Assembly: GCA_024516035.1 (NCBI GenBank)
Contig: CM044963.1
Coordinates: forward strand, 23,815,049 to 23,879,048
Direction: 5' to 3'
Length of the DNA stretch: 64,000 bases
Source of the DNA: Bactericera cockerelli
Lineage: Eukaryota; Arthropoda; Insecta; Hemiptera; Triozidae
Shown here: piece after piece, positions 22,660-33,671 of the stretch
Numbering within the stretch: the first letter of the stretch is position 1
Layout: each line of letters begins with the position of its first letter
Translations under genes and position numbers: made by a program
Notes under the pieces: model-generated
What the model saw: the letters and a program-made list of their open reading frames with translations, nothing else
Told to the model about the DNA's origin: nothing
Databases searched by the model: none

Positions 22660-24090
22660 TACAGGGTGTCCCACCAAACTTGGACACCTCAAATTACTCG
22701 GCCCCTGAAAGAGTTTTTGAAAAATAAAAAAATCTAGGGTACATGTGCTAATTATGCGGTTTCAGTTATGAAATTTTTTTTATACAGGGTGGTTCAAAAG
22801 TCAGAAATTGAGGTGTCAACTTTCGATTTTTAAATGGATCGACCTGAATTTTATTTGATAATTTTACTTCTAAATGATTCCTGAGTACTTTTTTCAACAA
22901 AAATATTTCATACAGGGTGGTTTTTTTTCGACCAATTTTTTTTCTAAATCTTGAATAACTCAAGTTCGGTTAATTTTTTCGATAACAAGAATAGAATGTG
23001 TTTGTGTAATAAATACACGCACTTCAAATTGGCATCAAAATTTTTTATACAGGGTGGTTCACAAGTGAAAGAATGACTTGATTTTTTTTAAAACCGAGTT
23101 TTTTTAAATTTTTATTTAGGATTAATAATTCTCGTCTAATTTTACACATTTTTCGTTAGTCATATCGAAAAACAAAACTAAAGTGTTGTACAGGGTGAGA
23201 CATAATTTTTTTTATAACACCCTGTATATGGGCAGTCAAAGAGACGCAAAATTAAATATAAAGACTAAATATGCAAGAAAAACTTTGATTTTTAATTAAA
23301 CTAAAAAGTTATGGTGTTTTAACTAATATTGTCGCATGGACCACCCTGTAGATATTTTCTTAAACTATCATGTAGGTACTCTAAGTTGTATAAAATTCAA
23401 CGAACACTTCGAATCATGTGGGAAAAACAAGTAAAAAACACGAATTTGAAGCCATTTTCAATTTGGTGTCCACACTGAATGATTTTAAAACTTGAAATAA
23501 AAAGTAGGTAGGTGTAGACACAAAATTGAGCATGGCTTTTTGAATTCATTTTTTTTCTTTCAGATTTGGACTCCTCGTTCAATTTTAGACAGTTTTGACT
23601 ACCCATATGATGGTTTAAGAAAATATCTACAGGGTGGTCCATGCGACAATATTAGTTAAAACACCATAACTTTATAGTTTAATTAAAAATCAAAGTTTTT
23701 CTTGCATATTTAGTCTTAATATTTAATTTTGCGTCTCTTTGACTGCCCATATACAGGGTGTTACAAAAAAATTATGTCTCACCCTGTACAACACTTTAGT
23801 TTTGTTTTTCGATATGACTAACGAAAAATGTGTAAAATTAGACGAGAATTATTAATCCTAAATAAAAATTTAAAAAAATTCGGTTTTAAAAAAAAATTAA
23901 GTCATTATTTCACTTGTGAACCACCCTGTATAAAAAAATTTGATGCCAATTTAAAGTGCGTGTATTTATTACACAAACACATTCTATTCTTGTTATCGAT
24001 AAAATTAACCGAACTTGAGTTATTCAAGATTTAGAAAAAAAATTGGTCGAAAAAAAACCACCCTGTATGAAATATTTTTGTTGAAAAAAG
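22660..24090. mobile_element. Large foldback element, truncated by assembly gap
   Basis: The left arm starts TACAGGGTGTCCCACC at 22660. The right arm mirrors it from about 23590 and stops at the N run exactly opposite left-arm position 22888. TACAGGGTGGTT-type motifs recur several times within the arms. TA plus CAGGGTG ends match other TA-flanked foldbacks in the window. Confidence 0.8.
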
Positions 24091-24190
24091 NNNNNNNNNN
24101 NNNNNNNNNNNNNNNNNNNNNNNNNNNNNNNNNNNNNNNNNNNNNNNNNNNNNNNNNNNNNNNNNNNNNNNNNNNNNNNNNNNNNNNNNN
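24091..24190. other. Assembly gap (100 N)
   Basis: Exactly 100 unknown bases, the usual placeholder for a gap of unknown size. It falls in the right arm of the foldback element. Confidence 0.99.
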
Positions 24191-25284
24191 ATTTAAAATA
24201 CATACAAAGGGGCTGTCTACCTTTGGTAGTTTGCTAATACACAGCAAATTCCATCAATCCAAAAGATATTTATTTTCTCAATGTTGGAGGTTTTTCTAGT
24301 TATGTATTAAGTATTTCATATGGTATATTTATGGTATATGAGCTCAAAATCCTAAATGGAGGAACTTGTCATGCCCTGGCTCCCGAGACCTCTGAATTAC
24401 TAGACGAAAAAGTGCCTGTTCTGGTAGCTACTGGAACAGCACTTTTTTCTGGTATCCTGGTTGAATTGACAATAGCTCAGTTCATGAATATTGTATAAAT
24501 AATTGACCTTTTGATTATTTCAAACTGGTTTCTTTGTTTCTAATATTTCAAAATTTTCACACAAAAAAATTATAAGATTTTCAGAAACATAAAACAGTTT
24601 TTAAACAATATTATGAAAAATGAACATTATTCATATTTTTTTTTTTTTTTGGTCTCGGCAATTCACGGAAGTGTGATAAGTCGATTAATAGTGTTTTTAA
24701 GTCAATATAAGGTAACTTCAGTCGAATAAACCCAAAGCCCAACATCCAAATAATAACCTTGTTTCCCCCAGCATTACCAAATAATAATAGACTAGACGAT
24801 AAAAATTACAATAACTTCATATTTGTCTCCTTGCTTCTTCAATCAAAACTTCTTTTTTTGTCCACACAACACATTTATGTAAATACAAGTTAGAGAAATT
24901 GAATACAAAGTGTGAACTTTAAAATCAATAAAATTGTTATCAATTTTAATATTTTTTTTAGATTTTCTTTTGAATGTTTCAGGATAACTTGACATATCTA
25001 CCATTTTATCACTATAATTGATAGTTTGCACAAAGTGCGTACGTAAATTTTTAGGGGACGCTAGTTCAATTAAGAAGAAGATAAAGAAAATTAACGGAAT
25101 GTGTGCATGTGCAGACACGAGTTTTCGTCAGATACGGTCAACAAGTTCAATGCAATTCAATTAGCGTAACGTATCGCTAATGTTCTGATATTCATTTACA
25201 GCTAATACTACTTCTCACTTTTCTGTTTATACTGATAGCAAATCTGCGAAAACTGTCTAATGTAAGCACAATCCCTGACTACCA
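24191..25284. other. AT-rich intergenic DNA
   Basis: No gene or recurrent repeat recognised. Confidence 0.4.
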
Positions 25285-25512
25285 ACGTCGATGGCGCGTT
25301 GCAAGTACCGGTTCTCTTAGGATCACCGCAGTTAGGCAACATCCAGCGAGGTGAAGACTTCGTAATGCTGGCATTCCGGTCCAACCCAGGCTGAGTGGGG
25401 TTAATGCGGGTTGTAGGTTTGTGAGTTAGTGAGTTTCCTGGGAATGGAGGGTAACACCCCCGTCGTGATTTGACCGTGTAGTTGAAAGGGACGTTAAACT
25501 AAAATTGAAAAA
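25285..25512 (+). repeat. 5S-derived SINE, family D
   Basis: Nearly complete: GTCGATGGCGCGTTG head, GGTTCTCTTAGGATCACC, body with GTTTGTGAGTT, end GGGACGTTAAAC and an A-rich tail. Confidence 0.85.
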
Positions 25513-25529
25513 AAATCTCTGACCAGCCT

Positions 25530-25832
25530 GCATTGATGGCACATTGAATGCACCAGGGTGTAGCCACCCGTGTCAGTGGCACATGGAATACAGCAGTTCT
25601 AATTCTATCATTGAATTTAAGTAACAGTCAACGAGGTCAGTAGATGGATGGGTGACCATTAAAATTCGAACCCTCGTGCTGCTGGCTTTTCCCTACCCCA
25701 CTCAGGCTAGGTGAGGATAATTTGAGTAGCTGGTTTTGTAAGTTTCCAGCGAATAGAAGGTAAAACAACTACTGTAGTATGACCATGCAGTTGAAATCAA
25801 CATTAAAAATTAAACCCAAAAAAAAAAAAAAA
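25530..25832 (+). repeat. 5S-derived SINE, family D, C-box-like variant
   Basis: This copy carries GAGGTCAGTAGATGGATGGGTGACC, which is closer to the 5S box C region than the common family D copies. An extra insertion lies in the head. It is the middle one of three tandem + strand D copies. Confidence 0.75.
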
Positions 25833-26010
25833 CACAAGTGCTCGTCGAAGTTAAGCAACGTCCAGCAAGGTTAGAAGATAGTGGGTGGCCACTCAAATTG
25901 AAATATTTTTTCTGTTGACTCTTCCCCGCCCCACCCAGGCTGGGGAGTTTCATGTGGGTAGCTGCTTTGTGAGGTTAGTAGTGATCGGATGATAAAACCT
26001 CCCATCTCAA
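25833..26010 (+). repeat. 5S-derived SINE, family D, variant
   Basis: GTCGAAGTTAAGCAACGTCC is followed by AAGGTTAGAAGATAGTGGGTGGCC, again with a 5S box C-like block. The end of the body is diverged. Confidence 0.75.
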
Positions 26011-26079
26011 ATAATGTAATTGTTGGAGACCTCTGAAAAAATGTTTTAATGTGTTCTTTAAGTAGGTACTTTTTTGTTT

Positions 26080-26286
26080 AATGTTGATTTCAACTGAATG
26101 GTCATATCATGACAAGGGTCTTACCCTCCCTTTGCTGGAAACTCACAGATACTCAAATAAACCTCACTCAGCATGAGTGGGGCCGTGAATAGCCAGCATC
26201 ATGAGGATTCAAATTTGAGTGGTCACCCTTCCAAGTTCTAGTCGCATTGGACATTTCTGAACTTCAGTGACTGAACGAGAACCAAA
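26080..26286 (-). repeat. 5S-derived SINE, family D
   Basis: A minus-strand copy facing the three + strand copies; diverged but readable from the ATGGTCATATCATGAC-like end to the 5S-like head. Confidence 0.7.
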
Positions 26287-26781
26287 TAATCTTAACACCC
26301 TCAGAAAAGAAAAACTCGATGGCAATTTGTATTGGCAACTCACTAAATTCATTCTTCTAGTAGCCAGGTGATTTATTTGATTCAAACAAATAATTGTAGA
26401 AATGCTTAAGAAATAAACAAATTAAATAAATGTAAAAAAAGGTTTATTATAACGTCTCGTGCAAAACAAACAAAAAAGTCTTAAATAATTTTATTATAAA
26501 AAATAAATAATAATGCCTAAATCAAATAAATATCTTAAACAGAAATGAGATAATCAGATTTTGTTTATCTCTCCTGGGAAAATGATCTGTTTCGACATAG
26601 TTTTCCTTTTTTTTTTGTTGAAAAATTTAGTTGCATATTTTATGCTACAAAAACCTTACGTAGTTATTCATTATAAATATTTGATAATTTTAGAAAAAGT
26701 GAACTGAGAATAAAATAATAAAAAATACCATGACGTGAAAAATAAAAAGAGCATATTTTCGTCTTTGAATCACTCAATAAA

Positions 26782-26940
26782 AGGGTTGGTTGGAAGAGAT
26801 TGCCGCAGGCAATAACCCCGCCTTTTAGTTAGGACATTAGCATTATAATTATGTTCTTCTTTATTTTATTTTTTTTTCAAACAATTTTATATTGTAAATA
26901 TTGTATACTTTGTCCTTCTAATAAAGTTTGTTATAATAAT
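26782..26940 (+). repeat. LINE 3' tail, family G
   Basis: Starts GGGTTGGTTGGAAGAGATTG and ends with AATAAAGTTTGTTATAATAA. Confidence 0.6.
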
Positions 26941-27390
26941 AAAAGAGAAAAACAGAGCTTCATGATTTGGGGGAGAAAGGGAAGGGGAGAGAGAGAGCGG
27001 ATGAGATTATAACTGAGAAAAGATAAATAGATGGGTAAAAACATTACCAGATACTCTAGATGGGTACTTAAAGGACAATGATGAAGCAAGCACGAAATAG
27101 CCAAAAGAGAAAATTTGTACAGCATGGGAATTAGAAAGATAAATGAAATCTAATTTTCCATGGTTCTTTTATACAAAAAATTGATAACGATTATATGATT
27201 ATCCTAAAAACTATTTAGGGCCATATACTTGGCAAAAAAATCAAACTCTAATTTATGAGAATATGAAATGATTCAATGAACATATTTAATCCAGAGAAAA
27301 AGCAGGTGTCTCCATGCAAATTACACATCTAATTTCTTAAACTACTTAATAAAAATATTTGATAGAAAATTTCCTAATTGAGTGTAGAGC
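26941..27390. other. Non-coding DNA
   Basis: A short GA-rich patch is present near 26965-27000. No gene seen. Confidence 0.4.
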
Positions 27391-27590
27391 CTTTAGTTTC
27401 AGTGGAAGATAACCACTAGGCAAGGTTAATAAGCATTTTCTACCACTTAATCCTTAGAGTGCTAAAATTATGTGGCCATAATTTACTCAAACAAATGAGG
27501 AAAAATTCATCCATTGGGTCATGGGATTCGAACCAACGGATCCCTACGCTACCTGGATAACCAGACTAGCGCCTTAACCTATCTACTTAA
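27391..27590 (-). repeat. tRNA-derived SINE, family A
   Basis: A minus-strand copy with an intact B box (GGTTCGAATCCCATG on the minus strand). Confidence 0.8.
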
Positions 27591-28069
27591 GTACATCTAA
27601 AATAAATAAATAAATATCTAACCTTCGTTATCACGTAATTAAATAAATAAACTACACCTTAATAATAAACGAATTTCTAAATTAGTAAAAAAAAAAGGTA
27701 CATCTTACTTACACCTTACAGCGCTAAAATTTTATTACATTATTTTTTTTTAAAAGAAAGAGTAAGCGGGTGTGCGATCATCTCTTTGATAAAAATTTGA
27801 CTTAGATTAAGTACTTCCTCTCAAGGACGCGTGCTAGGGAGCTTGGGAAATGTCCTAGGAGTCTAGAAGAGTGCTCTCAAGGCTATGATTAAACTGAGAA
27901 AAACGGTGGAGCTTTGTGCGATGTGCTGTATCGACGACGAGTAAATGGGAGTCCTGGAAAAAGTTGAAAAAAGAGGAAACACATGAGATAAAATAATAAT
28001 TATCAATCGAATCTGTTATCTTTTATTATTATTATTTATATATTTTTTCATATATTTGTTTATCTCTTT

Positions 28070-28177
28070 CGTGATATCATAACTACTCTAACTGGCTTTA
28101 CTAAATCTACGCTGAAACCAGGACTTGAACCAGCGATCTCCAGGTTACAAGTCCGCCGCCTTATCGATCAAGCTACA
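28070..28177 (-). repeat. tRNA-derived SINE, family B
   Basis: A minus-strand copy; head and body present. Confidence 0.75.
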
Positions 28178-28995
28178 ACATAACAGTAATTAAATAAATA
28201 ATAACAAGAGCTTCCTGAAGTCATACCAACGTGGATCCAGGAAACAATAAAGAAGAACGGGGGGGTTTAGCGGGTGAGCCGACAGAATTGGTGCCCTTCA
28301 AGAGGGGCGACACACCATACCCTGCCGGTAAGTCCCGCATATCCCTCAGCACCAGAACTTTGCTGAAGGAATCTTACAAGATTTTCCCCCTCAAAAAAGA
28401 AGTTTTTCATAAGACTGCTTAGTGCTTAAAGAACGACAATTCTAAAATTTCCGAAAGGTCTGAGAGGTTTATTTCTTTTTTCATTGCTGTAATGAAGTGA
28501 CTCAAGTCCCCTTCTTTTCAAACACTACTAAGCTTACTCAAAATAAAATCTTTTATAGCTTTCTATAATAGTGCCCCCCCCCCCCCACCCTCCTTTCCCC
28601 ACCCACCTTAAAAAATATAAATAGTATACTAATAATAAAAAATGCACCCATACCCTTCTATAATAGTGCCCCGCCCTTACCCCCTTCCTTTCCCCACCCA
28701 CCTAAGAAATGTAAATAGTAATAATAATAAAAATGAACACCCTGCATAAGTAGGCATAAAACTTGACCCAGTTTTATACACCCTCAATATTAATTTTTCT
28801 TCATTATACAATAAATTATACATTTCTTCTTTTCTTGATTTTTTTTTTTATTATTGTAAATCACATTTCTATAAAGCATACACGAAGCAACTTATGCCTA
28901 TGTGCGTCGTAAAATATGTAGAAACGGATTTTTTCAAGTTTTAGAATCAGGCTTTGAAAAGTTGATGACATTTTTTTTTTTAATAATATTTTTTA
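28178..28995. other. Intergenic DNA with a duplicated C-rich block
   Basis: TTCTATAATAGTGCCCC followed by TCCTTTCCCCACCCACC occurs twice (28560-28625 and 28656-28720). A 63-codon frame at 28231-28422 has no recognisable domain. Confidence 0.5.
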
Positions 28996-29185
28996 TTTGG
29001 GTTTAATTAACGTCGCTTTCTATTGCATGGTCATATCACGACAAAAGTTTTACCCTTCATTCATTGAAAGTTGGGAAACAGTTACTTAAAATAAGCTCAC
29101 CCAGCCTAAGTCAGGGCAGGATTTTAGCCAAGGCATCACGAGAGTTCGAATTTGAATGATCACCCGTCTAAAGGCACCCTTGACT
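28996..29185 (-). repeat. 5S-derived SINE, family D
   Basis: A minus-strand copy from TTAACGTCGCTTTC to the CACCCGTCTAAAG region; the 5S-like head is truncated. Confidence 0.65.
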
Positions 29186-29190
29186 CCAGT

Positions 29191-29308
29191 AATAATAATA
29201 ACACTAGTGGAAGGTAATTAGTCTTATTATTATGTGGTCAAAAACTTAAATTAATGATGAAAAATTCATGCACTGGCTGGGATTCGAATCAACGGATCCC
29301 TACGCTAC
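29191..29308 (-). repeat. tRNA-derived SINE, family A, truncated
   Basis: The minus-strand tail, part of the body and the B-box region are present. The 5' end of the head is missing, and the body has an internal deletion. Confidence 0.65.
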
Positions 29309-29380
29309 ACTCATTCCCTACACTCATTTTTCTGGGATCTTGGTAATGTTTTTGTTTTATTTCAAAGATAACAAGATAAT

Positions 29381-32179
29381 TCATAGTACAAAGGCCTCAT
29401 CCAGCCCTTGGTTGACAGGAAATGTGCCAAGTATGGCCGCCGCATTGCCTCTTTGGACGGCCAAAGCAAGTCTCTGTTTGAAATAAAATGCAGATTTCTT
29501 GTCGCCTGTCACTTCAATCAATCGTCGTCCCACCTCTTTGACCAGAAGTTGTACGGATGCTCCCCACGGGCCGAGGGTTTCGAAGGCCAGGGGAATGAAA
29601 AGGAAATTCTGCATCATGATGTTTTCGTACTTGCTCCTCTTTCTCTGGCTCGCCTCTTCCGCAGCAGAGCCTTTTGTGTGGCTTGTTTTCGTAATATATG
29701 ATGGAGCTAGCGTGTCAACACACGTACAATCCCACACCAGGCTTTTTCCATTTTTCCATGGTACAAGAGTGATCCCGTCAGGTCTCTTACCGTCACTCCG
29801 TGACAGTCCGACTGGTTCCAGTGTTGCCGGTATATGAATAGATGTGAGAACACGGTGTACAATGTTGTTCAGTTCGGAGTGGCGTGGAAATCTTCCTTTA
29901 CTCTTCATACAACTCAGTCCATGCAAACCATTTTCTTCTACCATCGTTCCACATTCACATCGATGCTTTTTTACAATAGAACAGCCCAAACGTAATGCAA
30001 CACAAGTTCTAAAAGTGAGGTTGTCCATGTAAGTACCAATATTCTTTGATGGGAAAGCGTGAAGCCAAACGCCAGATTCTTTCGCTTGTAAAGCCAAGAA
30101 ACGAGCTTTGTCAACTAAAGTATCATACTGACACTTTTTTTCAATGCATCTTTCTATATTTAGGGTATCCCAACTCTTTTGGAAACTTGGCTCTTCAGGG
30201 ATGATGTCACCATGGTCTTCTTGCCAGCAAACTAGAGCCTCTTCTAGCAGTGATATTTCAGTTCCATGATCCATGAATGATCGGATTTGCGAGACCATGG
30301 GCTGAACACCATAGACGGAGCTCAAGAAAGCGGGTAGTGCCAAGTCATCAATCCTGCGAAGACCGAGACCTCCCTGGGCTATAGGCAGAGTGGCCTGGTT
30401 CAACTGAGCTTCGTTGAGTGACGTGTTCAAGATGGATTCTAGAGATTCATGAAGCATTTTGTCGATTGAAGAGATTGTATCTTGGAACTTCCAGAATGGT
30501 GCAGTGCGAAGTAAGTACGTCAGCTTGGGTACAAGAAGACAATTCCTGAGCAAGGTGTAGCTAGTATGCATGTCTAAGTCCTCAAGACGCTGAATTAACA
30601 ACTTTAATTTGTCGATTTTTTCTCGAACAAAACTTGAAAAACCACTTTCAAAAATTGGAGATCCCAACAAATGTAACTCAGATCTTTTCACAAGACAAAT
30701 ACCGGGTGCTAGTGACAGGAGGCGATTAACATCATCATTATGAAAGTCATTTGCCAGGAATAGCTCACATTTAGACGGATTAACTTTCAGTCCCATGCTG
30801 TTTGCCAGGTTTGACAACTTCAAGAAATCATCTAAAACAACAGCTGAATTATCACCAAGGGTCACATCATCTAGATACCAGGCGTTCAGTTCTGAGTTCA
30901 TTGACTGAGCAATGGTATGAACAGCCAAACTGAACAGAAGAGGGCCGCAAGGATCACCTTGTTGACAACCTTTGGCAGATGGGATGACGTCAGAGCCGTA
31001 GAACAGGAAAGATGGTTCTCTGTAGCATTGGAAGAGGAATGGAAATATCTCTGGCATTTTTTGTTTTAGTTGGTCCAGCATCACATCTCTGGAAACACAG
31101 TTGAAGGCGTTTGTAAAATCGATTTTCAACAGAATTTTGTCTTTGTTTTCAGGGCGAGTTAAGTATGTTCTGACAGAATGGACAAGTGCCTCACAACCCT
31201 GTTTCACACCAACCCCCAATTGATTGGGTACAAAGTACTGGTACAGGCTTGCTTGTGCGCGTTGACTTGCTAGTTTGGAAACCAGTCTTCTGAAAACATT
31301 TCCAACAGCAATGGGACGTACTCCTCCATCTTTTTTAAGAAAGGAACACAATGACGCGCCATAGAGGAGAGGACACACCTGGTCATTTACCTTGCCGCTC
31401 AACATAAAGTTGGAAAGGTCGGTGATTGCAGCTAAAACCCGTTTTCCAGCGTCTCCAGCTGAAACAGAAATGACGTCCTTCAAAAATTGAGGACGAAAAC
31501 CATCCACTCCTCCAGCTGATCCGCTAGGAAATGATGAGATGGCCTTGAGCACATCCCTTTCGGTCACCGCCAGAACAGGAAACTGATCATCAGGGTCATC
31601 CGGGAAATCCAAATTTTCACTCGGAGCAGGATGTTTTGCTTTGAGTGTCTCGAATGTGGCAGCATTATGAGGAGCGAGAACGTCATCAGAGCTCAAAACT
31701 CGAATGGCACCTCTGATGTCGAAATCGTCTACTTTGGCTTGAACAATATGTGTCAGAGAAGAAAGTGAAGGTTTTTTTTTCAATTTGACTGTCAGGCTAA
31801 AGGACGATAAGTTTTCCTTGATTTTGGTTGTAAGGGACTTTTTCTTGTCATCATTGGCACTCAAAACGATAAAAGAGAAAAGAAAAAGATGTGTCCAAGT
31901 CTCTAATGTATTCTTCTGTATGCAGCCTTTAATGACAGAGGAAAGCTTGTCAGCTACCTGAAAGCGTGCGTTTTTTGGAATTCTCCTTAGAACTCGAACA
32001 TTGGCTTTAGCGTCACACAACTGTTTTTTTAGGAACTCGACAGGAGTGGTCACATTTTGTTCATTTCCGTTGAGCGCATGATCCGGGTGTTTCTGAGCTA
32101 TGTGTGTTTCAAGTCTTTTCTTGTATTTGAAAGTTCTGTTGGGGCTGTAGGGACAGGGCACCCGCTCCGGCTGTGACAT
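29381..32179 (-). CDS. Non-LTR retrotransposon polyprotein (RT plus restriction-like endonuclease)
   Basis: An uninterrupted 932-codon frame starting at ATG. The N-terminus resembles a C2H2 finger (C9, H26, H31), but the second cysteine of the usual CX2C is Ser12. The reverse transcriptase has a KDGGVRPIAVGN motif (283-294), catalytic KIDFTNAFN (D354), QQGDP (406-410) and YLDD (435-438) in place of the common YADD. The C-terminal part has a CX1CX9HX3C knuckle (C741, C743, H753, C757), then RPDG (799-802) and WDCTCVDT (816-823), which I read as a PD-(D/E)XK-like nuclease site. This layout is that of site-selective R2/NeSL/CRE-type LINEs, which nick DNA and prime reverse transcription at the target. 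No LTR, RNase H or APE domain is seen. The exact clade is not assigned. Its 3' end abuts SINE sequence. Confidence 0.9.
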   Translation of the reverse strand: MSQPERVPCPYSPNRTFKYKKRLETHIAQKHPDHALNGNEQNVTTPVEFLKKQLCDAKANVRVLRRIPKNARFQVADKLSSVIKGCIQKNTLETWTHLFLFSFIVLSANDDKKKSLTTKIKENLSSFSLTVKLKKKPSLSSLTHIVQAKVDDFDIRGAIRVLSSDDVLAPHNAATFETLKAKHPAPSENLDFPDDPDDQFPVLAVTERDVLKAISSFPSGSAGGVDGFRPQFLKDVISVSAGDAGKRVLAAITDLSNFMLSGKVNDQVCPLLYGASLCSFLKKDGGVRPIAVGNVFRRLVSKLASQRAQASLYQYFVPNQLGVGVKQGCEALVHSVRTYLTRPENKDKILLKIDFTNAFNCVSRDVMLDQLKQKMPEIFPFLFQCYREPSFLFYGSDVIPSAKGCQQGDPCGPLLFSLAVHTIAQSMNSELNAWYLDDVTLGDNSAVVLDDFLKLSNLANSMGLKVNPSKCELFLANDFHNDDVNRLLSLAPGICLVKRSELHLLGSPIFESGFSSFVREKIDKLKLLIQRLEDLDMHTSYTLLRNCLLVPKLTYLLRTAPFWKFQDTISSIDKMLHESLESILNTSLNEAQLNQATLPIAQGGLGLRRIDDLALPAFLSSVYGVQPMVSQIRSFMDHGTEISLLEEALVCWQEDHGDIIPEEPSFQKSWDTLNIERCIEKKCQYDTLVDKARFLALQAKESGVWLHAFPSKNIGTYMDNLTFRTCVALRLGCSIVKKHRCECGTMVEENGLHGLSCMKSKGRFPRHSELNNIVHRVLTSIHIPATLEPVGLSRSDGKRPDGITLVPWKNGKSLVWDCTCVDTLAPSYITKTSHTKGSAAEEASQRKRSKYENIMMQNFLFIPLAFETLGPWGASVQLLVKEVGRRLIEVTGDKKSAFYFKQRLALAVQRGNAAAILGTFPVNQGLDEAFVL

Positions 32180-32317
32180 CGTTACATGAGTGTAAAAAAT
32201 GGACAGAGTTTCTCCATACTAAAATTTTTGAATAAAAGGTGCGATTACGTAAAGAGTAGTTTAAATCAGATCTACTAATTTCAGTTAAAAGGTTTTGATT
32301 CACGGTATGGTACACTC

Positions 32318-32737
32318 TCATTCCAGAAAGCACTCTCATTCTCATAATCCCCAAATCTCCCTTTCAACCTTTACACTTCGCAATCTGATTGGTAATTTCG
32401 TTCAAATGAACCAATCAGATTGCGTACTGTGACGGTTGAAAGGGAGATTCGGTCGGGTTTATGAGATGAAGAGCTTTTTTAAAACTGTTGGTGATGGCTT
32501 GGTTTGTCTCACTGGCAATAGGGCCGCCAAGGCTTTCCTCTTTCAGAGGATTTCTTTGGCGATCCAACGAGGTAATGCTACCTGCATGTTAGTTACATTG
32601 CCTCATGCTAGTGGGATGGATCAAGTCTATCTCCTGTGATTTTAAAATTGATCAATTTAATAAATAAATAAACTGACGTTAATGGTACTTGACATAATAA
32701 GTTTATGAGAATAAGCTCTGCTTTCTGGAGCGAAGGC
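32318..32737. mobile_element. Foldback element with TTCCAGAAAGCACTCTCA ends, interrupted
   Basis: Left TTCCAGAAAGCACTCTCATT is answered by CTCTGCTTTCTGGAG at the right. A second inverted pair (CAATCTGATTGG and CCAATCAGATTG) lies at 32382-32421. The element is split by the LINE insert at 32467-32700. Confidence 0.7.
32467..32700 (+). mobile_element. 5'-truncated copy of a related RLE-type LINE
   Basis: The frame to the stop at 32639 encodes the last ~55 residues of a protein related to the C-terminus of the minus-strand 932-codon ORF: both contain LA(I/V)QRGNA followed by a G(M/L)D(Q/E) ending at VLL/FVL. A perfect 10-bp duplication GTTTATGAGA flanks it (32457-32466 and 32701-32710), so it is a genuine insertion whose 3' UTR is about 60 bp. 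The tail is not poly(A). Confidence 0.85.
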
Positions 32738-32814
32738 CAGGTGAATTCAACGCGCCATCGACGGTGGTGGCTGTTCATAATTTAGTTAGTTCTTTATTAA
32801 ACATTGCTAGACAG

Positions 32815-33027
32815 CGTCGATGGCGCGTTGAATGCACCGGTTCTTGCAGGATCACCGAAGTTAAGCAACGTCCAGCGAGGTGAAGGCTTCGTGATGCTGG
32901 CATTCCGGCCAACCCAGGCTGGGTGAGGTTAATGTGGGTAGCAGGTTTGTGAGTTTCCTCCGAATGGAGGGTGGTAACACCCCCGTCGTGATATGACCAT
33001 GTAGTTGGAAGCGACGTAAAACCAAAG
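32815..33027 (+). repeat. 5S-derived SINE, family D (full-length)
   Basis: One of the cleanest copies: GCGCGTTGAATGCACCGG, GGATCACCGAAGTTAAGC, AACGTCCAGCGAGGTG, then body and GCGACGTAAAACC end. A head-only inverted fragment lies at 32740-32762. Confidence 0.9.
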
Positions 33028-33365
33028 AAAGTACATCGAGCTGCCCCATTCATATATTTTGTACCTCTAGTTAATATAACTTATAAAGAGTAGGTATAAC
33101 TTATAAAGAGTTGGGTTGTATTTTTTTCTTTTTTTTCTTGTAATTATCTCGATGTTAAAACTAACCAGTAACCATTGTTTAAAACATCAATTAAGATTAA
33201 CATTAAAAAAAAAGTTGGGTGGCAGAGAGACTGTCCCGCCCGCCCTTTAGATTTTACCTTTCTTAATTTTACAATATGGATGAAAATAATAGTCAAAATC
33301 GAGTTCCTAAGTTATGCCTTAGCACTGGTTATACATACACATTTAAGACAATACGCAAATCGAGA

Positions 33366-33413
33366 CTTAGCTTTACAGAGGTATTACAAAAACTTCTGCT
33401 AGTTCCGCCCTAA
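33366..33413 (-). repeat. MITE fragment, GGGCGG family
   Basis: The inverted end AGTTCCGCCCTAA and the adjacent CAGAGGTATTACAAAAAC are retained; the other end is missing. Confidence 0.6.
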
Positions 33414-33671
33414 TTCTAAATTTATGTAATTTCTAATAATATAAATTTAGATTTAAATAATAATTATACATAAGATTAATTCTAATTTATATTATTTCTA
33501 TGAAATCATATTATTCAAGGTGGTTTTGAACACGCTTCATTGTGGATACCTCAAGGGTTTCATCATCCATTTTTTTTATCTTGACCTTGAACCCTAGTGA
33601 CGAAGCCTTTGGGAAAATTTTAAATTAAAATTTTGTTGATAGATCGCCGGTCCCAAATGTAGGATAAGACA

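Noticed and set aside
28231..28422. A 63-codon frame with a charged, plausible-looking sequence
   Set aside because: No recognised domain, no good splice context, and it lies in repeat-rich DNA. It could be an exon, but I cannot support it.
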